Positions 33,139-44,239 of a stretch of DNA of 64,000 nt are shown here, in pieces (position 1 is the first letter of the stretch; each line of letters starts with the position of its first letter). The notes beneath the pieces were generated by a model. The model was not told the DNA's origin. It saw only the letters and a list, made by a program, of their open reading frames with translations, and did no database searches. Origin of the DNA: Rhodamnia argentea (taxonomy: Eukaryota; Streptophyta; Magnoliopsida; Myrtales; Myrtaceae); the NCBI RefSeq assembly GCF_020921035.1, contig NC_063160.1, forward strand, positions 19,565,595 through 19,629,594. The letters run 5' to 3'. The position numbers and the translations under genes are program-made.

Positions 33139-36100
33139 TATTGACACCTAATTTTGTCGGCCTTGTATTTTATTTTTCCTCCGCAAAATAGAATAGTCGA
33201 TACATGTAAATACACCAATTGTGCTTTTAAAGAGAAAAAAAAAGTGGAAAAGGGAAAGAAAAAAAAAAGAAGAAAGAAGAAGGATATCGGATCGAGTCAT
33301 TAAAAAAGAAGAAGAAGAAGATGATGACACGGTTTAAAAGAGAGAGAGAGATCTACACCAAGAATTTGCAAACGGAGAATGTCCGAGAATTTCTACCGCG
33401 GGGAATATCATCTACAACCGAGAATATATGAGAATATTATCTACATCATGAGATAATATCTATTGCAGAGAATTTTGAATATGGTAGCAGATGATATCTA
33501 CAACAGAGGATAATATATGCAGCAGAGTCCATAGTTGCAATAGAAGTTGCGGGCGCAAGTTGTAAATAAGCTAGATTGGCTCCCGACAAGCTGAAGAGCC
33601 AAAAAGTAGTCGCCAAAAGAGTTTGAGGAAGCTGCAAGAGAGAGAGGCTGAAAAGCCTAGGAGCAAGGCACATGGGACAAAAAGAATGATGTCCGAGAAA
33701 AAAATAGAGGCAAGTGGAAGTTGCAAGTTGAACCTCATCGGTTCTTAGAGGCTGATTTGGACGACTGTGCAAAGCAGAAAATCCAGCAGAGAATATCGGT
33801 TGCAGCATGGATAAAGAGCAAGTTGCAAAGCCAAGTTACTGAGCAAGTTGGCGTGAAGATTGATTGCCAAGTTCGGCTGAAGAACTAGAAATGAAGAATG
33901 CTTGCAGCAGAGAATGTCTGCTTCAATAGTGGATAAGATTTTCAATAGAAGATAAGAACAAATTGCAGTTGAATCATTCATTTCTTCCCCTCTTTGCGCT
34001 TGCTAGAGGAAGAAAACAAAAAAAATGAAATGATGACTGAAGCAAATTACATAGGCAAGTGGCCACAAGAAGCTGCGAGCCAAGCGATTGACTACCGAGA
34101 GAGGTGGAAGGGACTTGGAACAAGAGAACTTCGGCTGCAGCTGAGGGGAAATGATGATTCAGATAAGCAAGCAAGTTGGGACTGATGTTGAACCGACATG
34201 AAGCTCATGTGGATGGCTCTTGGAGCTAGATTGAGACAACTGTTTCAAAAAAATCTGCAAATGAGTTGCTGATTTTTTTTCAGCTGAAAGGACTAGGTAC
34301 ATGAAGCTCATGTGGATAGCAGAAGATTTTCGTTGAAGACCAGGTACATAATTCATTCAATTGAAGAGAATGATGATTCAACGCAAGTAGCAAGTTTGAG
34401 ATGACATGAAGCTGAGGTGGGCGGCTCTTGGAGGTAGATTGGGGCAGCTATTCAAAACAAAAAATCAGCAGAGAATGAGGGCTGTACAGAGCGTAGCAGC
34501 AGGGTTCTTCAGCCGAAAAGACATAGGAGCAGAGGATTTAGAGGGCGTTGCCTCTTGTGGTGCAGGGGGGATGAATCTCTTGAAGTGATGAGAAAAAAAA
34601 AACTGTTAGCTGGTGGAAGATATAAAAAGAGAGAAGGGACAGAACGCAAAGGGGGGGTCTCATCGTTCTCTCTCGGAGAAATAAGAAGAAGAACGGATTA
34701 GAGAAAAAAGAAGAAGAGATGAGTAAGGGCTGAACGCATTTAAGCATAAGGAAGGCTCCCACATTTTGGGGTTCTAGACGGAATTCATCACCATTTGCTG
34801 AGGTTCCAGTCTTCAACGGGTAGAATACCACTGTGGAGTCTACCTCTTTTCTTTTTTTAACTATTCGGGTTCGCCGGGCCGAGACCCTTGGTTTCCTCGA
34901 TCCGGCGAACTCATGCTCAAGTGGATATTGTAGTTCAAGCAATATGGAATCTGTTCGTTCCATGTTACAAATGTATAGCCCGTTGTTTTCTTGTTTCCTC
35001 TTAGCCTGGGTTCGATTCGCGATGCCTTTTTCATGTGTGTACATAATCATCCCTTGAACCGTTCAACGCAATGGAAACTACGTGCAATCTAGTTTCATCC
35101 TGGTGGAACACTTTTCCTCTTCGTAATGCATATACGAAAGTTTTCCGACCTGAATTAAACCTATTTACCCATTTGGGTTAAAACCAAGTTCTTAGTAGAA
35201 TATGTTTAGTCCCAATTCTTGGAGCAGTTTGCTTGTCTTTCTTTTTTTTGTTGTTCATTTTATTTGTTGCTGTTTGGTTAATCTCATTCTATACGTGCAG
35301 TAGTATATGTCTACGTTTGAGGTCACTATTCTCGCACTTAAATGCATAGCCTAATGTTCAAGAGGAACCTCTGAAGGGTAATCTTCTAGCCTTTTTGTAG
35401 ACAAGGACGTCTATGGAAACGCCTCAATGAAGAACCCAATTCCTGTCTGATTTGTCAAGTTGAGGCTTCGGTTTTGACTTTTTTTTTTTCGATAAAAGGT
35501 AGCCCCAAGTTTTTTTTTTTTAAAGTAGAATCGGAAACGCGTTTTCTTTGTGTGTAAAAAAAAAATGAATGAAAGGGGACATGAAAAAGAAAAGCAAAAA
35601 AAAAAAAGGGGGGGGATAATCTGCTTTGTACAAACTCACGTCGTTTTTTTTTTTTATAATTAGTAGCTGATCTTGGTTTTACATTCTTGTTTCGTACATT
35701 TCTATTCTAAAGGCTTTTTTTTTTTTTGCCCCTGTTATATAGCGTAGAGTCAGAATTTTTTTATTTATAAAAAGTAAACAATCTTTGCTTTTGCATTTTT
35801 GCTGAATTAGTTTCTTTTGTCGTTATTTTGCAATAGGGGTCGACCGATGTCCATTCTTGTTTAGTTTGTTATATATCCGATCACGTTTCGTGTCCGATTA
35901 TTCAAGTTTGCAATTCATCCGCATGTTTATTTTTATTTTTATTTTTATTTTGTCTGTAAATAGTCTTTCTTCTTTTATATATATATTTGGTTAACGTCCG
36001 GCATCTCGCTAAAATTGCATTGAGGTTTCTTTTTTGTTAAAGCTCCTTCTTAGGAATATTAGCCTTAGAACTAAATAGATAATTACATGAAAATGACAAA

Positions 36101-36476
36101 AAAAAACATCATGCCTGGTCACCTAGTTCCGGTTAGACATCTTTAAGTTTTAATGTAATGGGTAAAATGCATGGTCATTTTAGGAATACCAATTGGTTAG
36201 GTACCGAAAGGGCGTTAGTTAAAATAATTAGCGTAAGTAAGTCCCCGAACCTAGATGCTCTGGTTGCGTAGGAATTGAGATAATACTCCCGTATCTTGAT
36301 TGGTTTCTAGTTGACCCCAAAAGCTAGTGGCGACTCTTAATGGTTTGGAATGTTAGATCATAAAAAGGAATTCCAATGTCACGCGAGGTAAGAGTTGGAA
36401 GAATTTGCGCCTAAATGGATAGGTAATGCCTCTAAACCTAAACGATCCTCGGGAGGGGAAAGGGTAGGTCGTGACA
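33139..36476. mobile_element. Large solo-LTR-like fossil of about 3.3 kb
   Basis: The element runs from TATTGACACCTAATTTTG (or TGACACC at 33142) to GGTAGGTCGTGACA and is flanked by ATCAT at 33134-33138 and 36477-36481, a 5-bp target duplication. Unit 1 shows the empty site near 29047. A TATAAAAAG near 34621 with a following purine-rich leader looks like an LTR promoter. No gag or pol region and no second LTR are visible. Long LTRs of this kind are known in the Ty3/gypsy Tat/Ogre lineage, which is the best guess. The target duplication is still perfect, so it is not very old. Confidence 0.65.
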
Positions 36477-36499
36477 ATCATATTGCCTAATTTCACACT

Positions 36500-37470
36500 G
36501 ATTTGAGGCCTTGGGAAGATCATTCGGGAGTTGCACCGAGACCGCGAGTTGCCTTCCCTATGAACGTATATATAATTTCTCCAAAACTCGAGCGGTCTTC
36601 AATAGAACCCTACAGCTATGAGTGCTATATTACTCTCTTTGTACTTACGAATTTTGATCACCTTGAGTAACGATAGGAAGTACTGATGCACATGGTTGAA
36701 TATCAAATCCACTACGGGCACATGGTTAGATATCATATCCATCGTTTCAAACACCGCAATGCTTTGATTCACAAATGTATGCAAGTTAGTTGATAGAAGG
36801 GATATGTTCACCAAAAGTCCTAAAACTTATCATCAAAGTACAAATTGAGTTCTAAAACTTGTAAAAAGTACAATCAAGTACTAAAACTTGTCAAATTGAT
36901 TTAATTGAGTCTTTCCGTTAACACTTTGAGATTTCTCATACGAACTAAAGAAAGCAGCCTCAATTCATGGGACATGAACAAACGTAACTCTATTAGTGCT
37001 TCATAGTCAAAGACACGATTGGGCAGTGAAAATTCGATCAATTCTCCACATAAGTGTATATGGAGCTTCTTGACTATGCGATTTATCATGGATAGAATTC
37101 AAGTACTGATGTGAAATCTATCAAAAACAGTATCGTAGATGAGGGTAATCCCAATTATCACCTGTGGAAAGGAAATGAAACATGTTATTTCCATCCTCAA
37201 TTGGACTCGATTTAGGAACGGTATACCCCCTTTTGCAATGAATTTGTCCATATGATCTAATCTCCTTCAGTATATGTTGACCATCTTTTCGCCACCATTT
37301 TACATGTGGTCGGATAAAAGAATTTTCATTAAATAACCGTAATGTACAACCTGACCAAGGAAGACAATAATGTTAGTACTTGAATGAGAAATGATCTTTT
37401 CATGAGGCCGCCTCTCATAATGAAAGCGATACAATGCTACATATTCCATAATCCCTATTTAAGGGAACTT
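36500..37470 (-). pseudogene. F-box/FBD-LRR-type pseudogene, copy 2
   Basis: Same fragments as copy 1: a VKKLHIHLCGELIEFSLPN segment near 37080 and a NHVPVVDLIFNHVHQ segment near 36740, with the intervening LRR region deleted. Similarity to copy 1 is high at the DNA level. No open reading frame of useful length remains. Confidence 0.65.
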
Positions 37471-37565
37471 GATATTTGTCAACATTTCATAGCTAGAGGA
37501 GATATCATTAAAAGATTGATCTGCGATCATTGATCGAACATCGATTCCAAAATTTCATGAGCGAA

Positions 37566-38035
37566 ACATGACACCAATTTTGAAAGATTAATTCGTGACA
37601 TTTTTCTTGTAAAAATGAGGCGATTTTTATTCAAGAAATCAATTACATAAAATGTGATTTGAATTTTATGTTCATAAAATGGTCGAGAAATTTTTTTTTT
37701 TTTTAAATGTGATTTCAATTATATGCCCCAAAATTTAATTTTGGCTCGGAAGAATTTATGCACAAAATGTTGTCTTAAGCCCAAAAATTGAAAACTAAAG
37801 CACGCCATCTATTCCGTGGTTACGGATCAGAGGTGCGTGAGATTTGTATGTGATAGCCAAATTTTCATTTGTAAGCTTAAACACCGGGGTGCTCGATTGA
37901 TCTTCGTGAATTTTCAACAATGAAAATTTCAATCCAAAGTAATAGGGAGAAATCATACTTACAATGATTAACAAGATTTTTTAACTTTTTATGTCAAGCA
38001 CAAAGACATACAGATGAACTTGTGAAATTTAGACA
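37566..38035. repeat. Tandem array unit 3, partial
   Basis: Repeats the first 470 bases of units 1 and 2 (ccaattttgaaagattaattcgtgac ...) up to tttagacacctaaa, where the LINE tail begins. Confidence 0.75.
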
Positions 38036-39056
38036 CCTAAACTTGGTCATTACATGGGTAGCTTCCATTAGGTTCTCCCATTCCGTGCCCAGTGTTCCTT
38101 TGTGCCCCTTGTATGGCAATGCCCCAGAAATACCTGAACATCTTCTTCTACTATGTGATTGGACAACTAGGGTGTGGTCAGGCAAAAGACAAAATTTTGA
38201 CACATCACCCATCAGAATTTCGAGGTTAGAGAAGTGGGTAATGGAAAACCACTCTGTTAGAGTAAACCTTTCACCGTCTGAAGCCCTTCCCACACTATCA
38301 ATTTTAGCCAAGATACTGTGGGCCTTTTGGAAAGCGCATAATGCCTGGGTCTTTCAAAAGTGTAGCCTCGGCCTTGGATCATTGTTGATGAGGCAATAAA
38401 CTCTTATAAGTTGTATAAGAGATAGAACCCAAGCAAAAAGAACATATTAGTAGAGAAGAATTCCTTACTTGCTCATTGGTGTTTGGTGGTTCAGGGGAGG
38501 TTAAAAGCGAGTGTATATACGTCGTGGGGAATCGAATCGAGGGAGTCCGCAACTGCTAGGATCCTGCGGGACGCCTTTGGTACACTTGTATCCGGCTTTG
38601 CGAGGAAGATTCTAGCTCTTTCCGCTTATGTTGCAGAAATGCTAGCTGTGCGGGAAGCGTTAGAGTTTCTAGTGAAAGTAAGAGAAGGAAATGAAAGTGA
38701 AAGATATAGTGTCTTCGATCCCCCAGAGCCAAGCGTGGTGATAGAGGCTGACTGCCTCTCTGTAGTACGATGGGTTTTAGGCCTAGAGGAAAGCCCATGG
38801 TCTGTGAGTGTGATCATCAACGATTGTAGAGTCTTGCTGGACCAACTCGGACGGGTTTCTCTTTCCCATTGTCCTTGTTCCGCAAACCAAGCCGCCGACC
38901 GGGTGGTAAAGCCCATCGCACCGATTCCCTCAATCCAAAGTGGCTCTTAAAGCCCTCGCAATACCTCTGGTCATTGTTATATTTGGATTGTGGAGACTCA
39001 AATGTCACCATTTCTGACTATGAATGAAAGCAGTATGTTTTTTTGTCCAAAAAAAA
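38036..39056 (+). mobile_element. 5'-truncated L1-type LINE, zf-RVT and RNase H remnants
   Basis: Frames 38022-38399 and 38483-38950 encode the zinc-binding segment that follows plant LINE reverse transcriptases (CPLYGNAPEIPEHLLLLCDW) and then an RNase H-like domain (ALSAYVAEMLAVREALEFL, VVIEADCLSVVRWV, SLSHCPCSANQAADRVV). The two are split by a stop at about 38397 and frame changes. The 3' end is an A-rich tail at about 39045-39056. Typical 5' truncation on insertion; dead. Confidence 0.85.
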
Positions 39057-39180
39057 TTCCCATGCTTTCAGCTGCACAGAATTTGCACCTCATTTTGCAA
39101 CCAACCTACAACATTACGAGTTAAAGGCATAGAAAACACCTCTTCGTAGAAAAATAAAAAAGATCGAAAGAAACAAAAAC
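39056..39180 (-). pseudogene. Copy of one RlmN-like exon and flanking intron
   Basis: About 120 bases match 20925-21045: the start of the exon encoding VGCKMGCKFCATGS together with upstream intron. Words such as cagaatttgcacc.cattttgcaacc and cgagttaaaggcatagaaaa are shared. The exon is cut and several codons differ. It lies directly after the LINE tail and before block D2. Confidence 0.8.
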
Positions 39181-39189
39181 AACGGCAAT

Positions 39190-40250
39190 TTTGTTGTGAC
39201 AAATCTTTTAGGACTTCTTCTTCTTCTTCTTCTTCTTCTTTTTTTGGAATTAGGTCATCCATTATGTGCATAGGAAAAATCATTGATAAGAAAGAGTTTG
39301 GCAGTGGTGCGCAAAATACTTTAAAATAATCATGTTTTGATTGTGTTAGAAAGTTGTTGATGTTCAATTTTTTTTGGCAATTAATCCATAATTTGCTAAG
39401 CTACGTGGAAAAAGCTAGATTTCAAGGAAATTTTCTCATCGAGGAGACTAATTACGTACAATGGTAAATTTCATTTAGAAAAATAAAAATCTTAATATAC
39501 ATGAAAATAGACTGTGTTTAAAAAGGAAGACACATAATATTCGTAATCATGGCAATCAGGGAAAGTGAATCAATTTACCATCTACCACTTTAAATTTTAG
39601 TTGGATATTTAAGGGCATTTTTTTCTCTTTTCACTAAGAGCGGTGAATTTACTCGTTCAGGGAGTTGAAATAGCCCGACTGAGTAATATAACATAAGACT
39701 TATAGCTCATTGGATTAGTAATTCCTTCATTTTCAGTCAAATCATTTGCCAAATAGGAAAAAAAAAATTGACCATTTATATTGATTACGCTGTGGAAAAT
39801 CCTGGTAGTGTTCATGGGATTATGCATTTGCATTCCTGATTATGTCAAGTTCTTGCCACTAATGGAAAATTCGTAGGCGGAGCTGGTTTTGGAATTGCAG
39901 GTTTTCTTGATTTAGTATAAATGAGAGCTATGCTTTCCTATTCAAAGAGCCATTGGAAATGGCAACTTCGCCTGAAAGAAAGGCATTGCTGCCGGATGGC
40001 CTATTATGTTCCAATGTTTTCTCTAACTTACTACCTTTCTTTTTGACATTGTATGTACTATATTAAGCTTATTTCTTTACTTAGGAAGGTGCATCATGGA
40101 GCGCGGTTCAACAACATTCCATTTTGTTATGTCCTGTATTTCAGCAGCCTAATAGCATGTACGGGATGATACGGGAATGTTTTTTGCCCATAATTTGCAC
40201 TGTTAGGAGACATTTGAATTAAGGATGTGTAGTGAGGCCGTTTTTCAAAA
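39190..40250. repeat. Segmental duplication block D2
   Basis: Corresponds to D1 from about 15341 on: ttgttgtgacaaatctttta, a (TTC)n expansion at 39218-39241, then the motif series ending in the xylanase-upstream block (39766-40250). Non-coding. Confidence 0.7.
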
Positions 40251-41965
40251 GATGATTTAGACTTGAAGCTGAAGAAGTTTCACCTTCCAATGACATGCCG
40301 TTCGGTGTCCGTCGCCGACGAAATCACAATATGAAATAATCGATAGAGATGCGTGTTTTAAGCTAAATTGTGTGGTGACAATCGTTCTAAATATATGGCA
40401 TGCATATGAGAACATTTTGTCACATTTAAGAATTAGAAAGATCAAATTCGAAGATCTAACAAAACATGTTCCCTCAAATTAAATTGAAGCTCGAAATGCA
40501 ATCTCACTTAAACGTAGCCAGGGAATTCCCCAATAATGACGCCGAAAGCTTCACTAACAAAGGCCTCTCCAGTTAGCAACATCAGTGATAGAGAACACTC
40601 ATTCCAAACATGAAAAAAATAAACACGAAAGATGTAATGTCACAAATTTTTTTTCTCTTCTTAATCATATTGGTCTTTGGAGCTTTGATGTCAGGAATAC
40701 TCAACTTGTGAGACGAAACTAATTATGTTAATGTACAAATAGAAGCTGCATTTAGTCTGCGTGATTAATTCATAGTTTGCTTGAAATAATTACAAGAACC
40801 ATGGAGATAAGGGAAATAGCATAAGAGAAGTGGGGCAACTCCATTAGACCATACATAATCTTTGAGTCATTGTACGAATTGAGATGTCATTTTTAATCAT
40901 GTAAATTTTAATGACAACTCTCTCTTTGTTTCTTTCTTTTAATGCCTGAGTCATGTCTCATGCAACGCGAACTGTCTCACCACAGGGTATTTTTACATAT
41001 TACACGCATAGTGACATATCTTGGAGAGAGTTTGTTTTGTTTACGCTTGTAGCTCAATGGTGGGCCTGATAAGATCTCTCCTCTCTGTCTCTCTCTGAGC
41101 TCGCACCTTTAAGGCAACTTAGGTGGCAGCTACAGTTACGTTCATGTCTATTGATGTTGTGCTAAATTCATATGGTTTTCTGTGGATTTTTGGGGTTATT
41201 ATATGGTCAGAAAAGATCAATTTTCACATGATAATTTGATAAATAAGATTAACTATTTAGCGGTAATCTTCAAGAACTGTTCCAATCTTAAAAATCAATT
41301 TCTAAATGAATGTTGTATCCGCCAGAGTTGGGCCATCTAAAAGAAGTGTTCCAATATCAAACTGAAGTTTGCACTTCAATTGCAATTTTTGAAAGTCCAA
41401 TTGTTCAAAACAGCCCCCTGTGGCAATGTAGATGGCTTCGCCCACGTCAATTGCAATTATTAAGGGAACTTAATACATTAGGCGAAACAAAACATCGCAT
41501 GACTGAGCACTAGTCTGCATCAAGGAAAAGTTAAATATCTTTCTAGGATTAAAGCTGTCGTTTTTTTTTTTTTTTTATAGAATAGGTGATGAGAATTTGA
41601 TGCCTAGGCCCGTATAATAGTCGCTGTATACTTTAAAGATCCTTTCCCTTAAGACCGTTTAAAATTTAACTTCAGCTCTTTACATTTGCTTCATTCAAAC
41701 TTGATAGATTGGGGATATTACAACATGTCATGTCACGTTGTGATATGTAAGCATTTTAAAGAAGCACGAATAGACAAAAAAAAATCTTATGCCACTTCTG
41801 GAATTCATAATTACTCAAAAATAAAAAGAAGTTAATCCAGCATAATAATAAAAATCAATCAAAAGAGTAAATATAATGACAAATAAATAATTTTCAATAT
41901 CAACTGCTAATAATAGAAATTCGACTTTTGTACTCAAGCATGACAAAAATTCACACATCTAACAA
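40251..41965. other. Intergenic DNA, nothing recognised
   Basis: AT-rich with no convincing gene, tRNA or inverted repeat. A CT-rich patch lies at about 41074-41096. Confidence 0.4.
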
Positions 41966-42595
41966 AATTTCACAACGATCCGAAGCCCAGGAAGGTCATT
42001 CGGGAATTGCAGCTAGAGCCTTGCAAGTTGCATTCTCATAGCTAAGAGTGCTTTAGCATCCTCTTTAAATTTACGATTTGATCACTCCGAGTGACAATAG
42101 GAAGCAGTGAGGCACATGGTTGAATATCGAATTGACTATTTCGGACACCGCAATGCCCCGATTCACCATATATGCACGTTAGTTGATAGAATCTCTACAG
42201 TAAAATTCTTCCAGGAATGACAATTACATATCCCAATGAACTCCAGATGACTCAAATTAGGATACTTATGGAGTATCACAACAAGGAACCTATCTTCTAA
42301 TTGCATGTCATGTGTTCTTAACTTTAATTCATCGGGATCGGAGAATACTGGAAGAGAATCTAGAAGATCCGATCTCTCATATAGAAACTAAATAAGAAAA
42401 TATAGAGTTAACCCACACAACCGTTAAGAGCTTTGAGATTTTTTAGACGAAAGAGCCTACGTTCATGAAACATAAAAAGACAAAACTCGGTCAGTGTTTC
42501 ATAGTCAAGACACAACTGGGCAACACATATTCAAGCAATTCTCCATATAAGCTTCTCGACTCTGCGATTTATCGCGGCTGTAATCACAAAAGAGG
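41966..42595 (-). pseudogene. F-box/FBD-LRR-type pseudogene, copy 3
   Basis: A diverged counterpart of copy 1 (cgatccgaagcccaggaagg ... gaccgcgagttgcc-like, caccgcaatgccccgattcac, gacaattacatatcccaatgaactccagatgactc). It lacks the MITE found in copy 1 and so shows the pre-insertion sequence. No intact frame. Confidence 0.6.
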
Positions 42596-42659
42596 TTAAA
42601 CACTTTAAAGGGAAACTCATGGAGTGACTCCACAAAATTCATGAAATGTGTCTACTTTG

Positions 42660-43055
42660 GGAAATTGTATTAGTAGGCATCGAGCCTAGGATTGTTTCTA
42701 GACAAGTGCTCCCACCTTAAGAAGTGCGAAAGAAGCTCTAGGAGAGAATGCTTTGTATTGCTCAAGTGTTGAATGAATACAAATGAGGGAGATGACACAT
42801 CTATTTATACTAAAAAGTCTCTCATTACAACCGTTGATCAGCTTTGGATCTAATGGCTTAAATTGTATCTCCCCATCTAACAACTACCGCCATTAAAGAC
42901 AATAATTCTAGAACATGGGGATAATTACCATATCGTCCCCCCTTAAGAATACTCTAGAAGACTCAAGAAAATCCTAGAACCCAACACGCTTGTGGTTCTC
43001 TCGGGCAATGTGGTCGGGCAATTAGCTCACGAGACCTTCAGCCCATGACACATAC
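42660..43055 (-). mobile_element. Diverged relative of the 28.2 kb LTR-like fossil
   Basis: Shares with 28197-28684 the order: gctctaggagagaatgcttt-like, atttatactaaaaagtctct (cf. tttatataggaagggacctc), tacaaccgt.gatc, ctagaa..ct.gaaaa.cct, and cccatgacaca at the right end. Left boundary unclear. Fossil only. Confidence 0.45.
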
Positions 43056-43111
43056 AGCTTGCCCTTGATTTGAGTTCATGCCTTGAGCTTTTTGAAATAG
43101 AGGCCCTTGAG

Positions 43112-44237
43112 AATATAATGAAGGGAAAAAATCATCAAAAATCCCAAATTATACCCATTGTGACATATTTACTCAAACTTTTTATTGTGACAAAAAAAGG
43201 CAAACTAATACCCGAGTGATACATTTACTCTCCGTTAGGTTCTGTTAAAAATCACCCTTAAAAATCTAATGGGGCACTGATGTCAGTGCCCCATCGGTGC
43301 CCCATTAAAAAATTTAGAATAAAAATTAAAACAGAAAAAAAAAAAAAACCGAAAGCAGTGTTATTTGGATTGGTGTTCATTGTCTTCAAGCATTCATCTG
43401 GGGAAGGGGTTATAGGTGACCACGAATCTAAGGTCGCTGCAGTGACTATGAGCCTTATTCGATGTTCAAGAGCGAGATTTGGCTCTAGTCGCCCACATCC
43501 AAAGGTTCTCTTTTTCTTTCATTTTTCCTCAATTGTGCTCAATAAGCTCAATTTTTACTAGGGTCAAAACTTTAGCGTGACGAATTCAGAGAATAAGATC
43601 TAAACCCAAATTTGTGTTTTGTTTGGGGCCAAGCTCGCCCAGATCTGGAGTAGCCGAGTTGTCCATGTAACTCTATTTCCTTCTCTTTCTCACCAGCTTC
43701 TACACTGCTGGAGCTACTCTCCATGTCTTTAACCCATTTCTACTTACCATCAATACAGTAATTGTTGAACCTTTTCCCTCTCTCGAAGCCACGGAATTTC
43801 GCCGTTTCATGGAATATGCGCGGTGATCAGAGTACCGAAGTCTATGGATTGATTTTGCTAGAAGTTGACCGATGAAAGCACAGGAAAAATGTTTGAGCAA
43901 AAAAAAAAAAAAGAAGTAGAGGAAAACTGGAGGAGTTTACCAAGAAAGATGAACACTAAAGGAACGAGGAAGAAGATTACAACAAAAGAAAGAAGGAACG
44001 GAAAAAAAAAAAAATGAATTGTACGCAGTCGGATATCCGATCGCTCTGTGCAGCGTCGGACGAGCACTTGAAGAGGATGAACAGTGCTTCCAATGTGAAC
44101 ATTGCTTTGAGTTTCTTTTAGCTTTTGTTTCTATTTTAAATTTTATGATACAGCGCTCCGGCGCCACTTCATATTTTTAATGCTGATTTTTTACGGACTT
44201 TTAACGGAGGATAAATGCGTCACTCAGGTATTACCAC
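43112..44237. mobile_element. Non-autonomous DNA transposon of about 1.1 kb
   Basis: The left subterminal sequence ctaatacccgagtgatacat...actctccgttag is the inverted counterpart of ...ctaacggaggataaatgcgt-type sequence on the right (ttaacggaggataaatgcgtcactcaggtatta at 44201-44234). The right end abuts block D3. The interior is purine- or pyrimidine-rich with no transposase. Confidence 0.6.
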
Positions 44238-44239
44238 TA

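Larger units (their letters stand above)
31326..37565. repeat. Tandem array unit 2
   Basis: Second copy of the unit described at 25126-31325. It is interrupted by the large LTR-like element 33139-36476 and lacks the segment equivalent to 29490-30660. Without insertions the shared core is about 2.9 kb. Confidence 0.75.
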
